Source: Lentzea albida
Lineage (GTDB): Bacteria; Actinomycetota; Actinomycetes; Mycobacteriales; Pseudonocardiaceae
NCBI RefSeq assembly: GCF_900111005.1
Contig: NZ_FOFV01000001.1
Location: 434,001 to 498,000 of the forward strand
Direction: 5' to 3'
DNA length: 64,000 nt
Made by a program: the position numbers and the translations under genes. Below, one piece after another: positions 49,138-58,730 of the stretch (positions are counted from its first letter, which is position 1; each line of letters starts with the position of its first letter). The notes beneath the pieces were generated by a model. That model was not told the DNA's origin and ran no database searches. It saw only the letters and a list, made by a program, of their open reading frames with translations.

Positions 49138-49368
49138 TCACACGGCCGGCTCTTCCTCGGGCATGAGGATCCAGGCGGCGACGTAGAGGATCGCTCCGGT
49201 GCCGAACCCGAGCAGCGTCGCCGCCACGAGGATGATCCGCAGGATCGCGGCGTCCACGCCGATCATCTTGGCGGCACCGCCGCAGACGCCGGCGAGCATC
49301 TTGTCGCTGCGGCTCCTGCGGAGCTTCTTGACCTGGGCCGTCGCGTCGTTGAGCACGTTGTTCGTCAT
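49138..49368 (-). CDS. PspC-domain membrane protein
   Basis: The 76-residue protein is a single PspC domain: KMLAGVCGGAAKMIGVDAAI, LRIILVAATLLGFGTGAILY and WILMPEE. PspC proteins respond to envelope stress. Its stop abuts that of the convergent GH20 gene with no gap, and its start faces the molybdenum hydroxylase operon. Confidence 0.88.
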   Translation of the reverse strand: MTNNVLNDATAQVKKLRRSRSDKMLAGVCGGAAKMIGVDAAILRIILVAATLLGFGTGAILYVAAWILMPEEEPAV

Positions 49369-49434
49369 GGCTCAAGGATCGTCGGAATGACGGTCCCGCA
49401 CATCGGTGACCACCCCGAATCCGACCCTGAGTCG

Positions 49435-49440
49435 TACTCT
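49435..49440 (+). promoter_or_regulatory. leaderless-type -10 element (TACTCT) of the Cox-like operon
   Basis: TACTCT fits TANNNT and ends seven bases before ATG 49448; no Shine-Dalgarno sequence precedes the start. Confidence 0.45.
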
Positions 49441-49447
49441 GAGGCTC

Positions 49448-50278
49448 ATGGAGTCCCCCGAGGAGCTGGCGTCAGGGCTCGACCGCGCGGGCTACCTGCC
49501 GGACGGCGGGGTGGCCACGGCGGCGTTCCTCGCGGTCCGCATGGGCCGGCCGCTGTTCCTGGAGGGCGAACCCGGCACCGGCAAGACCTCCCTCGCGCTG
49601 GCGCTGGCCAAGGCGATGGACGTCCCGCTGATCAGGTTGCAGTGCCACGAGGGCATCGACGCCACGCAGGCCCTGTACGACTGGGACTACCCGCGCCAGC
49701 TCATGCACCTGCGCGTGCTCGAGACCCGCGGCGAGGTGGACGAGGCGTCCCTCTACACGCGACGGTTCCTGCTGGCCAGGCCGTTGTTGCAGGCGCTGGA
49801 GAACGCGCCGTGCGTGCTGCTCGTCGACGAGGTCGACAGGGCGGACGACGAGTTCGAGGCGTTCCTGCTGGAGGTGCTGTCCGAGAACGCCGTGAGCATC
49901 CCCGAGTTCGGCGAGATCAGGGCCACGACACCGCCGCTGACCGTGCTGACCTCGAACCGCACCCGCGAGGTCCACGACGCGCTGAAGCGTCGCTGCCTCT
50001 ACCACTGGCTCGAGCACCCGGCGCTCGACCGCGAGGTGGCCATCCTGCGCCGCACGTTGCCCGGTCTCGACGAACGGCTCGCGCGCAAGGTCGCCGAGGC
50101 CGTCGGGAAGATGCGCGGGCTCGACCTGCTCAAGCCACCGGGCGTCGCGGAGTCGCTGGACTGGGCGCGGGCGTTGCAGGCGCTGGGGCGCACCGAGCCG
50201 GACGCGGAGACGCTGGGCGCGGTGCTGAAGTACCGAGAAGACGCGGAACGCGTCATCGGGAGCACAATCGTGGGGTGA
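49448..50278 (+). CDS. MoxR-family AAA ATPase (CoxD-like)
   Basis: The 276-residue ATPase has Walker A GEPGTGKTSLA, the MoxR segment LIRLQCHEGIDATQALYDWD, Walker B VLLVDEVDRADDEFEAFLLE and sensor LTSNRTREVHDALKRRCLYH. CoxD-type MoxR ATPases help mature the Mo-Cu or Mo-S centre of CO-dehydrogenase-like enzymes together with a VWA protein. ATG 49448 fits a leaderless mRNA; ATG 49406 upstream is less likely. It overlaps the VWA gene by four bases. Confidence 0.88.
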   Translation: MESPEELASGLDRAGYLPDGGVATAAFLAVRMGRPLFLEGEPGTGKTSLALALAKAMDVPLIRLQCHEGIDATQALYDWDYPRQLMHLRVLETRGEVDEASLYTRRFLLARPLLQALENAPCVLLVDEVDRADDEFEAFLLEVLSENAVSIPEFGEIRATTPPLTVLTSNRTREVHDALKRRCLYHWLEHPALDREVAILRRTLPGLDERLARKVAEAVGKMRGLDLLKPPGVAESLDWARALQALGRTEPDAETLGAVLKYREDAERVIGSTIVG

Positions 50279-51249
50279 CGGAAGCCTGCGTGGGGTTCAC
50301 GAGCGTCCTGCGGGGCGCCGGACTCCAGTGCGGGCCCGACCGCGTCCAGGCGTTCCTGCGGGCCACCGAGCACGTCGACCTGTACTGGGCCGGGCGCCTC
50401 ACGCTGTGCGCCGACCCGGACGACCTGCCGCGCTACGACGCCGCCTACCGCGCGTATTTCGGCGGCGCCCCGCCCCGTCCACGCACGACGGTCGAGCTGG
50501 ACTCGGTGACCGTCGGCGTCGCCGCGTCCGACGTGGAAGTGCTGAAGCACAAGGACATCTCCGAGTTCGACGCGGCACCGCTGATCGCACGGCTCACGCC
50601 GCTGCCTCCGCGCCGCCGGTCGCGCAGGCTCCGCAAGGCCCGGCGCGGGCGGGTGGACCTGGCCCGCACGGTCCGGGCGATGATCGAGACCGGCGGTGAG
50701 ATCGCGTTGCCGCGCCACCGCCGCCGGGGTGAGAAGGCCCGCCGGCTCGTGCTGCTGATCGACGTCTCGGGCTCGATGGCCGCCTACTCGGACGCGCTGC
50801 TGCGGTTCGCGCACGTCGTCGCCCGCGCCATGCCCGCCGAGGTCCACACCATCGGCACCAGGCTGACCCGCGTGACCCGCCAGCTCCGGGAACGCGATCC
50901 GGAACGGGCGCTGCGGGCGGCGGGCAGGGCGATCCCCGACTACGAGGGCGGTACCCGGCTCGGCGATGCGCTGCGCCGGTTCAACCAGCGGTGGCGGCAA
51001 CGCGGTGCCGTCGTCGTGCTCTTCAGCGACGGCTGGGAACGCGGCGACACCACCCTGCTCGCGACGGAGATGGCCCGGCTGCGGCGGCTGAGCCACAAGG
51101 TCATCTGGGCCAACCCCCATGCGGGCAAACAGGGTTATCGTCCATTGCAGGGCGGTGTGGTGGCGGCGCTCCCGCACGTCGACACCATGGTCGCCGGACA
51201 CAGCGTGCACGCGTTGGAAGAACTGTTGAAGGAGGTACGCCGTGCGTGA
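50275..51249 (+). CDS. VWA-domain protein (CoxE-like)
   Basis: The 324-residue protein has a C-terminal von Willebrand A-like domain with the MIDAS motif LLIDVSGSMAAYS and VVVLFSDGWERGD. The N-terminal half is basic in the middle (PPRRRSRRLRKARRGR). It pairs with the MoxR ATPase, an arrangement known from CoxD-CoxE that aids cofactor insertion. It overlaps both neighbours. Confidence 0.87.
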   Translation: MTEACVGFTSVLRGAGLQCGPDRVQAFLRATEHVDLYWAGRLTLCADPDDLPRYDAAYRAYFGGAPPRPRTTVELDSVTVGVAASDVEVLKHKDISEFDAAPLIARLTPLPPRRRSRRLRKARRGRVDLARTVRAMIETGGEIALPRHRRRGEKARRLVLLIDVSGSMAAYSDALLRFAHVVARAMPAEVHTIGTRLTRVTRQLRERDPERALRAAGRAIPDYEGGTRLGDALRRFNQRWRQRGAVVVLFSDGWERGDTTLLATEMARLRRLSHKVIWANPHAGKQGYRPLQGGVVAALPHVDTMVAGHSVHALEELLKEVRRA

Positions 51250-52333
51250 TGTCCTCTTCGACCTCGCCGAACGGGTGGCGAACGGCGAGACGGTCGGGGT
51301 CGGCACGGTGGTCGCGACCTTCAGCTCGGCGCCCCGGCCGGCGGGCGCGGCGATGCTCGTGACGCAGGACGGCGAGGCGGTCGGCAGCGTGTCCGGCGGC
51401 TGCGTCGAGGGCGCGGTCTACGACCTCGCGCAGTCCACGGACACCCCCGTCCTGCAGCGGTACGGGGTGAGCGACGACGACGCGTTCGCGGTGGGGCTGA
51501 CCTGCGGCGGGATCATCGACATCTTCGTGGAGAAGGTCGACGCCGAGACGTTCCCGCAGCTCGCCGAGGTGGTGGAGACGGTCCGCGCCGAGGCGCCCGT
51601 GGCCGTCGCGACGGTCGTCGAGCACCCGGACGGCGTCGGCCGCCGCATGGTCGTCTGGCCCGACCGGCGTGACGGCACCCTCGGCAGCGCGCGCATCGAC
51701 GACGCCGTCGCGGACGACGCCCGCGGCATGCTCGCCTCGGGCCGCAGCGGTGTGCTCCAGTACGGACCGGACGGTCAGCGGCGCGGCGAGGGCCTGAGCG
51801 TCTTCGTGAACTCGTTCGAACCGCCGCCGCGCATGCTCGTGTTCGGCGCGATCGACTTCGCCGCCTCCATGGCGCGGCTCGGCGCGTTCCTCGGTTACCG
51901 GGTGACGGTCTGCGACGCACGGCCCGTGTTCGCCACACGCAGCCGTTTTCCCGAAGCGGACGAGGTCGTCGTGGACTGGCCGCACCGGTACCTCGAACGC
52001 GAAGCGTCCAAGCTCGACGAACGCACGGTCATCACGGTGCTCACCCACGACCCGAAGTTCGACGTGCCGTTGCTGGAGGTCGCGTTGCGGCTGAAGGTCG
52101 GCTACGTCGGCGCGATGGGGTCCCGCCGGACGCACGAAGATCGACTGAACCGGTTGCGGGAAACGGGAATGACCGAATCCGAACTTGCGGCGCTGTCGTC
52201 GCCGATCGGGCTCGATCTCGGGGGCCGAACGCCCGAGGAAACCGCAGTTGCGATTGCCGCCGAGATCATTTCCTTGCGGTGGAAGGGAAGCGGGCGGCGG
52301 CTGACGGAGATCGAACTCCCGATTCACCGGTGA
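51242..52333 (+). CDS. XdhC/CoxI-family maturation protein
   Basis: The 363-residue protein has the XdhC pattern: SAPRPAGAAMLVTQDGEAVG, SVSGGCVEGAV, LTCGGIIDIFVE and a C-terminal Rossmann-like part (LVFGAIDFAASMARLGAFLG, VGYVGAMGSRRTHEDR). XdhC proteins bind molybdenum cofactor and add the terminal sulfido ligand before transfer to the hydroxylase. The GTG start overlaps the VWA gene by eight bases. Confidence 0.88.
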   Translation: MRDVLFDLAERVANGETVGVGTVVATFSSAPRPAGAAMLVTQDGEAVGSVSGGCVEGAVYDLAQSTDTPVLQRYGVSDDDAFAVGLTCGGIIDIFVEKVDAETFPQLAEVVETVRAEAPVAVATVVEHPDGVGRRMVVWPDRRDGTLGSARIDDAVADDARGMLASGRSGVLQYGPDGQRRGEGLSVFVNSFEPPPRMLVFGAIDFAASMARLGAFLGYRVTVCDARPVFATRSRFPEADEVVVDWPHRYLEREASKLDERTVITVLTHDPKFDVPLLEVALRLKVGYVGAMGSRRTHEDRLNRLRETGMTESELAALSSPIGLDLGGRTPEETAVAIAAEIISLRWKGSGRRLTEIELPIHR

Positions 52334-52414
52334 TCGGGTTGTTGAACCCGCAAACAGGGAGCAAGCTGGAGTGACCCTCGTCACTTCATGGCCCACCACC
52401 CTGGGAGGGTTTCA

Positions 52415-52948
52415 ATGCACATCTCGGTCAACGTCGACGGAGTGACATACGCCGACGAGGTCGAACCCCGCCTCCTGCTCGTGCACTACCTACGGGAGCG
52501 ATTGAGCAAGACCGGCACCGTCGTCGGGTGCGACACCGGCAACTGCGGTGCCTGCACCGTCCACCTCGACGGTCACAGCGTGAAGTCGTGCCAGATGTTG
52601 GCCGTGCAGGCGAACGGCCACGACGTCACCACCATCGAAGGGCTCGCTCGCGACGGCAAGTTGCATCCCGTGCAGGAGGCTTTCCACTCGAACCACGCGC
52701 TGCAGTGCGGCTTCTGCACGCCCGGAATGATCATGCAGGCGATCGACCTGCTCGCCGACGAGTCGGACCCCGACGACGAGACCGTGCGCAAGGGCCTGGA
52801 GGGCAACCTCTGCCGGTGCACCGGCTACCAGAACATCGTGCGCGCGGTGCAGGACGCCGCCCAGCGGATGAAGCCCGGCGCCGGACCTGACCAGGAGCGG
52901 CACAGCGACGAACACGTCACCGCGAAGCAGCCGGTAGGTGGCGAATGA
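52415..52948 (+). CDS. coxS: 2Fe-2S subunit of xanthine/CO-dehydrogenase family
   Basis: The 177-residue protein carries the plant-type cluster motif [16 protein letters not shown] and the C-terminal cluster motifs [12 protein letters not shown] and [12 protein letters not shown]. It transfers electrons from the molybdenum site to FAD. GGGAGGG precedes ATG 52415. The final ~20 residues ([18 protein letters not shown]) are a non-conserved tail. It overlaps the large-subunit gene by four bases. Confidence 0.93.
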   Translation: MHISVNVDGVTYADEVEPRLLLVHYLRERLSKTGTVVGCDTGNCGACTVHLDGHSVKSCQMLAVQANGHDVTTIEGLARDGKLHPVQEAFHSNHALQCGFCTPGMIMQAIDLLADESDPDDETVRKGLEGNLCRCTGYQNIVRAVQDAAQRMKPGAGPDQERHSDEHVTAKQPVGGE

Positions 52949-55371
52949 CCGCCACGGCCGAGCCGGAGGTCGGAAAGGCCCGGCTCCGCAAGGAGGACGC
53001 TCGCCTCATCACCGGCCAGACCAGGTGGACCGACAACATCCAGTTGACCGGCATGCTGCACATGGCCGTGCTGCGCAGCCCCGTCGCCCACGCCCGCATC
53101 ACGAACATCGACGTCAGCCGCGCGACGGCGATGCCCGGTGTGGCGCTGGTGCTGACCGGTGAGGACTTCGCCGCCGAGCAGGGCTCCCTGCCGTGCGCCT
53201 GGCCGATCACCGAGGACATGAAGTCGCCGCCCGCGCCCGCGATGGCCGTCGACAGGGTCAACTTCGCCGGCGAGGCCGTCGCACTCGTGATCGCCGACAG
53301 CGCCTACCACGCGGCGGACGCGCTGGAGGCCATCGACGTCGACTACGAGGACCTCCCGGTCGTGCTCGACCTGGAAGAAGCGTTGCGGGACAACGACCTC
53401 GTCCATCCCGACCTCGGTACGAACAAGTGCGCGACGTGGATCTTCGACTCCGCCGAGGCGGGCGCGGGGACGAACGTCGAGGACGAGATCGCGGCCGCCG
53501 ACGTCGTGATCGAGCGGACGTTCCGGCAGCAACGGCTGATCCCGGCGTTCATGGAACCGCGCTCGGTCGTCGTGGACTCGACCGCGGGCATGTTCACCGT
53601 GTGGTCCGCCACGCAAATCCCGCACATCCTGCGGTGGATGCTGTCGGCCGTCACGGGCATCCCCGAGCACCGGCTGCGCGTGATCGCACCGGACGTCGGC
53701 GGTGGCTTCGGCGGCAAGCTCCAGGTCACGCCGGAGGAGCTGCTCTGCCTGCTGGTCGCCCGCCGGATGGGGCGTCCGGTCAAGTGGACGGAGACCCGCA
53801 CCGAGTCGATGCTGTCCGCGCACCACGGCCGCGACCAGCTGCAGAAGATCACGCTGGCCGCCCGCCGCGACGGCACCGTGACCGGCCTGAAGGTCGAGCT
53901 GCTCGCCGACATGGGCGCCTACCTGCGCCTGGTCACACCGGGCGTGCCGATCCTCGGCGCGTTCATGTTCAACGCGATCTACAAGTTCGCCGCGTACCGG
54001 TTCGAGTGCACGAACGTGTTCACGAACAAGGTGCCGACGGACGCGTACCGCGGTGCCGGACGGCCCGAGGCGACGTTCGCGATCGAGCGCATGATGGACG
54101 AGCTCGCGGTCGAGCTCGGCATCGAGCCGATGAAGATCCGCGAGATGAACTGGATCAAGCACGAGGAGTTCCCGTTCACCACGGTCGCCGGGCTCACCTA
54201 CGACTCCGGCAACTACGAGGCCGCGACGGCCCGTGCGATGGAACTGTTCGGGTACGACGAACTGCGCGAGGAGCAGGCACGGCGCCGTGCGTCCGGTGAC
54301 GTCAAGCAACTCGGCATCGGGATCTCCACCTACACCGAGATGTGCGGTCTCGCGCCGTCACGGGTGCTGGGTGCTCTGCGGTACGGCGCGGGCGGGTGGG
54401 AGACCGCGTCGATCCGCATGCTGCCCACCGGCAAGGTCGAGGTGATCACCGGGACCTCGCCGCACGGGCAGGGCCACGAGACGGTGTGGTCGCAGATCGT
54501 CGCGGACCGGCTCGGCGTGCCGTTCGAGGACGTCGAGGTGCTGCACGGCGACACGGCGACGTCGCACAAGGGCATGGACAGCTACGGCTCGCGGTCGCTG
54601 GCCGTCGGCGGCACGGCGCTGGTGTACGCGGCGGACAAGGTGCTGGCCAAGGCCAGGACGCTGGCCGCGCACATGATGGAGTGCGACGAGGCGGACGTGG
54701 AGTTCGCCTCCGGTTCGTTCTCCGTCCGCGGCACGTCGACCGCCCGGACGCTGGGTGACGTCGTGCTGGCCGCGCACGTCGCGCACGACCTGCCCGAGGG
54801 CATGGAACCCGGCATGGACGCCGATGCCACGTTCGACCCGGACAACTTCTCGTACCCGCACGGAACCCATTTGTGCGCGACGGAGGTCGACACCGAGACG
54901 GGCATGGTGAAGATCGTGCGGTACGTGGCCGTGGACGACGTCGGCACGGTCGTGAACCCGTTGATCGTCGACGGTCAGGTGCACGGCGGACTGGCGCAGG
55001 GCATAGCACAGGCGTTGTACGAAGAAGCCACGCACGACGAGATGGGCACGCTGACGTCGGCGACGTTCGCCGACTACCTCGTGCCGTGCGCGGCCGACCT
55101 GCCGGCGTTCCTCACGGACCGCACGGCGACACCGGCGACGTCCAACCCGCTGGGCGCCAAGGGAGTCGGCGAGGCGGGCACGATCGCCTCGACACCGGCC
55201 GTGGTGAACAGCGTGCTGGACGCCGTGCGGCACCTGGGCGTGCGGGACATCGAGATGCCGATGTCGCCGGAACGCGTGTGGACCGCGTTGCGGGGTCGTG
55301 AGGATTCGGGTGCGGGCGAGGTCGCCGCGGGCGGGCTCGGTTCGATCGACGCGCAGGGAGGGCAGTCGTGA
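52945..55371 (+). CDS. coxL: molybdenum-binding large subunit, form II CoxL-like
   Basis: The 808-residue subunit has the aldehyde-oxidase/xanthine-dehydrogenase fold with [45 protein letters not shown] and [17 protein letters not shown]. The active-site loop is AYRGAGR (residues ~367-373), the form II signature, not the form I AYXCSFR of true CO dehydrogenase with its Cu-binding Cys. Its substrate may be an aldehyde, purine or other heterocycle. The symbol reflects family only. Confidence 0.9.
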   Translation: MTATAEPEVGKARLRKEDARLITGQTRWTDNIQLTGMLHMAVLRSPVAHARITNIDVSRATAMPGVALVLTGEDFAAEQGSLPCAWPITEDMKSPPAPAMAVDRVNFAGEAVALVIADSAYHAADALEAIDVDYEDLPVVLDLEEALRDNDLVHPDLGTNKCATWIFDSAEAGAGTNVEDEIAAADVVIERTFRQQRLIPAFMEPRSVVVDSTAGMFTVWSATQIPHILRWMLSAVTGIPEHRLRVIAPDVGGGFGGKLQVTPEELLCLLVARRMGRPVKWTETRTESMLSAHHGRDQLQKITLAARRDGTVTGLKVELLADMGAYLRLVTPGVPILGAFMFNAIYKFAAYRFECTNVFTNKVPTDAYRGAGRPEATFAIERMMDELAVELGIEPMKIREMNWIKHEEFPFTTVAGLTYDSGNYEAATARAMELFGYDELREEQARRRASGDVKQLGIGISTYTEMCGLAPSRVLGALRYGAGGWETASIRMLPTGKVEVITGTSPHGQGHETVWSQIVADRLGVPFEDVEVLHGDTATSHKGMDSYGSRSLAVGGTALVYAADKVLAKARTLAAHMMECDEADVEFASGSFSVRGTSTARTLGDVVLAAHVAHDLPEGMEPGMDADATFDPDNFSYPHGTHLCATEVDTETGMVKIVRYVAVDDVGTVVNPLIVDGQVHGGLAQGIAQALYEEATHDEMGTLTSATFADYLVPCAADLPAFLTDRTATPATSNPLGAKGVGEAGTIASTPAVVNSVLDAVRHLGVRDIEMPMSPERVWTALRGREDSGAGEVAAGGLGSIDAQGGQS

Positions 55372-56192
55372 TCCCGGCGGAGTTCAAGTACCTGTTCCCG
55401 TCCACCGTGGACGAAGCCGTGCGGATGCTCGCGGAGGAGGGCGAGGACGCCAAGGTCATCGCGGGCGGGCAGTCGCTCGTGCCGGTGCTGCGGATGCGGC
55501 TCGCCGCGCCCACGGCGTTGATCGACATCGGTGGCCTGACCGAGCTGACCGGCGTGCGCGACGACGGCGACTCGTTGCTCATCGGTGCCATGACCACGCA
55601 CTACGAGGTGCAGCGTGATCATCTCGTGCAGGACCACGCGTTGCTGTTGAAGCTGGTCACGGACACCATCGCGGACCCGCAGATCCGGCACCGCGGCACG
55701 TTCGGCGGCTCGCTGTGCCACGCGGACCCGGCCGGTGACCTGCTGGCGCCCGTGCTGGCGCTGGACGCCGTGATGATCATCGCCGGGCCGTCCGGGCGGC
55801 GTGAGGTGCCCGCGTCGGAGTTCTTCGTCGACTACTTCACGACGGCCCTGGGCCCCGACGAGATCCTGCTCGACGTCCGGGTGCCGAAGTACACCGGCTG
55901 GAGCGCGCACTACGAGAAGCTCAACCGGGTCGCGCAGGCGTGGTCGATCGTCGCCGTCGCGGCCGCCGTGCAGGTGCGCGACGGCACCGTTTCCGCGGCT
56001 CGGGTGGGCCTCACGAACGTGGGCTCCGGGCCGGTGCGCGCGGTGGACGTGGAAGCCGCACTCGTCGGGCAGCCCGCGTCGGCCGAGGTGATCTCGGAGG
56101 CGGCCCTGCGGGCGTCGTCGGGTGACGGTTACAAGGACAACCTGGCCCGCGTGCTGACCGGGCGTGCGTTGACGGCGGCGGTCGCGGGATGA
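55368..56192 (+). CDS. coxM: FAD-binding medium subunit
   Basis: The 274-residue subunit has the FAD motifs VIAGGQSLVPVLRMRLAAPT and HRGTFGGSLCHADPAGDL, typical of CoxM/XdhB. It passes electrons from the 2Fe-2S subunit to an acceptor. Order here is S-L-M rather than the M-S-L of classical coxMSL operons. It overlaps both neighbours by four bases. Confidence 0.92.
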   Translation: MIPAEFKYLFPSTVDEAVRMLAEEGEDAKVIAGGQSLVPVLRMRLAAPTALIDIGGLTELTGVRDDGDSLLIGAMTTHYEVQRDHLVQDHALLLKLVTDTIADPQIRHRGTFGGSLCHADPAGDLLAPVLALDAVMIIAGPSGRREVPASEFFVDYFTTALGPDEILLDVRVPKYTGWSAHYEKLNRVAQAWSIVAVAAAVQVRDGTVSAARVGLTNVGSGPVRAVDVEAALVGQPASAEVISEAALRASSGDGYKDNLARVLTGRALTAAVAG

Positions 56193-56782
56193 AGTTGACG
56201 CATTCGTTCCCGTCACCGGCGCCCGCCGAGGAGGTGTGGGAGGCGCTGCTCGACCCCGAGCGGGTGGCGCCGTGCCTGCCCGGCGCCACGCTGACCTCGG
56301 TGGACGGCAAGACGTTCAGCGGGGAGGTGAAGGTGAAGCTCGGCCCGGTGCAGCTGCTGTACCGGGGGAGCGGCGAGTTCGTCGAGGTCGACCCGGTGCT
56401 GCGCCGCGCCGTCATGAAGGCCGCGGGCAAGGACACCCGCGGCAACGGCACGGCGTCCGCCCTGGTGACCTTCGTCGTCGGCGACACGGTCGAGGTGGAG
56501 ACCGACCTGGCGATCACCGGCCGTCCGGCGCAACTGGGCCGCGGGCTGATCGCCGAGGTCAGCGGCAAGCTCGTCGACCAGTTCGCGGAATGCCTGGCGG
56601 GCACGCTGGTATCCGTGGATCCTGACGAGGTGGCGCAACAGCAGCATCTCCGAGTGGTCCCCGACGAGCCGATCGACCTGATCGACACGGCAGGCGTGCC
56701 GGTGTTGAAGCGCGTGCTGCCGTTCGCGGCGGCGCTCGCCGTCGTGGCGTTCGTGGTCCTGCGACGCCGGCGGCACCGCTGA
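56189..56782 (+). CDS. coxG: CoxG-like SRPBCC protein with membrane anchor
   Basis: The 197-residue protein has a CoxG/SRPBCC domain (LTHSFPSPAPAEEVWEALLD, CLPGATLTSVDG, FSGEVKVKLGPVQLLYRGSG) and a C-terminal membrane helix (LPFAAALAVVAFVVL) followed by RRRRHR. CoxG proteins are proposed to recruit the dehydrogenase to the membrane or deliver electrons to quinone. It ends the operon. Confidence 0.88.
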   Translation: MKLTHSFPSPAPAEEVWEALLDPERVAPCLPGATLTSVDGKTFSGEVKVKLGPVQLLYRGSGEFVEVDPVLRRAVMKAAGKDTRGNGTASALVTFVVGDTVEVETDLAITGRPAQLGRGLIAEVSGKLVDQFAECLAGTLVSVDPDEVAQQQHLRVVPDEPIDLIDTAGVPVLKRVLPFAAALAVVAFVVLRRRRHR

Positions 56783-56787
56783 GGCGT

Positions 56788-57891
56788 GTGGTCCGGTGGC
56801 CGGCATCCGTGCTGGCCACCGGCCTTTTGCTGTCCGCGTGCACCGGCTCGCCGACGGTCGTCACCTCGGCACCCGCGCCGACTACTTCCAGCCCGCCACC
56901 CGCGCGGTCCTTCGTGCTGACCGCGGGCGGCGACATCCTGATCCACCCGGCGCTCACCGACCAGGCCGTGGCCGACGGGGGCGCCGCCGGGCGCGACTTC
57001 CTGCCGTTGTTCTCGGGCATCAAGGAGACCCTGAAAGCCGACCTCTCGCTGTGCCACCTGGAGGTGCCGCTGGGCCCGAAGGAGGGCCCGTTCTTCGGCT
57101 ACCCGGCCTTCCTCGCGCCGCCCGAGGTGGCGAAGGGCCTGGTCGACGTGGGGTACGACTCGTGCTCGACGGCCTCGAACCACACGCTGGACCGCGGTGT
57201 CTCGGCGATCGGCACGACGCTGGACGCGATGGACGCCGTGGGCCTGAAGCACACCGGCTCGTACCGCACGCCGGAGGAGGCCGCTGCCCCGCACATCCTG
57301 GACGCGGGCGGCGTGAAGGTGGCCCAGCTGTCGTTCACCTACGGCTTCAACGGGATCCCGCTGCCCCAGCCGTGGCGGGCGAACCAGATCAACGCCGACA
57401 AGATCCTCGCCGACGCCCGTGCGGCCCGTGCCGCCGGCGCCGAGGTCGTCGTGCTGTCCGTGCAGTGGGGCAACGAGTACCAGCACGAGGCGACCGCCGA
57501 GCAGAAGGCGCTGGCCCGCCAGTTGCTGGCCGACCCCGCCCTGGACCTGATCATCGGCACCCACGTGCACGTCGTGCAGCCGTTCGAGAAGATCGGCGGC
57601 AAGTGGGTCGCGTACGGGCTCGGCAACGAGGTCGCCCGGCACGCCGAACCCCGCGGGGTGACCGAGGAGGGCGCGATCGCCCGGTTCAAGTTCGAGCAGG
57701 GGCCGTCCGGGTGGTCCGTCGTGGAGGCGTCCTACACCCCGACCCTGGTCGAGCTGGGGCCGCCGATCCGGCTGGTGGACCTGACCCGCGTCCCGGCCAC
57801 CGAGCGGCGGACGCAGGCGATCGACCGGACCGAGGGGATCGTGTTCAGCATGGGCGCGGCCGAGCAGGGGTTGAAGCGCGGCAAGCCGTAG
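56788..57891 (+). CDS. CapA-family lipoprotein (metallophosphatase-like)
   Basis: The 367-residue protein has a lipoprotein signal ending LLSAC and a Pro/Thr linker. The CapA domain shows FVLTAGGDILIHPALTDQAV, TASNHTLDRGVSAIGTTLDA, VVLSVQWGNEYQHE and DLIIGTHVHVVQPFEKIGGK, whose Asp and His residues resemble a metallophosphatase site. Homologues include PgsA/CapA of poly-gamma-glutamate systems, but no other capsule gene is here. A decayed copy of its 3' end lies at 58537. Confidence 0.88.
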   Translation: MVRWPASVLATGLLLSACTGSPTVVTSAPAPTTSSPPPARSFVLTAGGDILIHPALTDQAVADGGAAGRDFLPLFSGIKETLKADLSLCHLEVPLGPKEGPFFGYPAFLAPPEVAKGLVDVGYDSCSTASNHTLDRGVSAIGTTLDAMDAVGLKHTGSYRTPEEAAAPHILDAGGVKVAQLSFTYGFNGIPLPQPWRANQINADKILADARAARAAGAEVVVLSVQWGNEYQHEATAEQKALARQLLADPALDLIIGTHVHVVQPFEKIGGKWVAYGLGNEVARHAEPRGVTEEGAIARFKFEQGPSGWSVVEASYTPTLVELGPPIRLVDLTRVPATERRTQAIDRTEGIVFSMGAAEQGLKRGKP

Positions 57892-57953
57892 ATCGCTCGA
57901 AGGTGTGGGTGCAGGGGCGGAATTGGAGTTCCTCCATGTGCGACGGTCGATGA

Positions 57954-58487
57954 GTGCTGTCACCTCCGCTCACCGTCGCCCAGTTCACCGCGCTGGGGCC
58001 GGCCCACTCCGGCTACACCGAGCTGGTGGAGGGCCGTCCGGTGTCCTCCCCCGCCGCCGCGGCCGGCCACAACTTCGCCTGCGGCAACCTGATCTCGCAG
58101 CTGGCGGCGCAACTCCCCGCGCACCTGCGGGTCACCTACGCACCGGACGTGGACCTGGAGCTGGCCCCGCCCGACGCCCCCGGTTTCGTCCGGCGGCCGG
58201 ACGTGGTCGTGTTCCACCGCGGCGCCTCGGACCCCGTGCGGGCCTCCGAGGTGGTTCTCGCCGTCGAGGTGCTCTCACCGCACTCGCACTACACCGACCG
58301 CCGCGCCAAGCGCCTCGACTACGCCGAGGCCCGAATCCCGTTCTACTGGCTGGTCGACGCGGCCTCGCTGACCCCGTTGCGCCTGACCCAGGAAGGTGTG
58401 TTCGAGGAGGCGCCCGTCGCCACCACGACCTACGAGACGCGCGACCCGTTCCCGGTGAGGATCGAGCTGGATCAGCTCGTCGACTGA
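57954..58487 (+). CDS. Uma2-family PD-(D/E)XK endonuclease-like protein
   Basis: The 177-residue protein has the Uma2/DUF820 pattern: YTELVEGRPVSSPAAAAGHN, the nuclease core RRPDVVVFHRG and EVVLAVEVLSPHSHYTDRRA with Asp, Glu and Lys-region residues, and YAEARIPFYWLVD. Such genes occur in many copies in actinobacteria and cyanobacteria and often in accessory DNA; their role is unclear. It forms the first cassette inserted between capA and menC. It starts at GTG 57954. Confidence 0.83.
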   Translation: MLSPPLTVAQFTALGPAHSGYTELVEGRPVSSPAAAAGHNFACGNLISQLAAQLPAHLRVTYAPDVDLELAPPDAPGFVRRPDVVVFHRGASDPVRASEVVLAVEVLSPHSHYTDRRAKRLDYAEARIPFYWLVDAASLTPLRLTQEGVFEEAPVATTTYETRDPFPVRIELDQLVD

Positions 58488-58490
58488 ACC

Positions 58491-58544
58491 CGCCGGAACC
58501 GCTCGACCCAGGCCGGGCTCTCGACCTCGAACTCCGCGATCCGG
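58491..58544 (+). repeat. 54-bp exact copy of the menC 3' end
   Basis: This segment is identical to 59819-59872, the C-terminal coding part of menC (antisense ESPAWVERFRR). It immediately follows the Uma2 gene, and the minus frame would continue to an alternative C-terminus (VQSTS). It shares the eight bases CGATCCGG with the following capA remnant. Confidence 0.92.
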
Positions 58545-58657
58545 CTGGTACACCTCACGCGGGCACCCGCCTCCGAGCGGTGGACGCAGGCGATCAACCG
58601 GGCCGAGGGATCGTGTTCAGCACGGGCGCGGCCTAGCAGGGGTGAAGCGCGGCAAGC
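58537..58657 (+). pseudogene. decayed duplicate of the capA 3' end
   Basis: This segment resembles 57764-57886 at roughly 85-90 % by eye, for example TGTTCAGCAYGGGCGCGGCC and GTGAAGCGCGGCAAGC. It has one-base deletions (GAGGGATC for GAGGGGATC; GGGGTGAAG for GGGGTTGAAG) and a GAG to TAG change, so it is non-functional. It joins the menC copy at CGATCCGG. From 58658 to 58730 there is only the ribosome binding site of the next gene. Confidence 0.85.
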
Positions 58658-58730
58658 TTCCACACAGGTAGCGCGAGCTGCTGGTTGCCCGCGTTAAGAT
58701 CCGAGCGTTCCGTTGGAAAGGGGGTGCGGT

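Noticed and set aside
56011..57963. Long minus-strand frame opposite coxG and capA
   Set aside because: It is antisense to two well-supported genes and has no recognisable domain.
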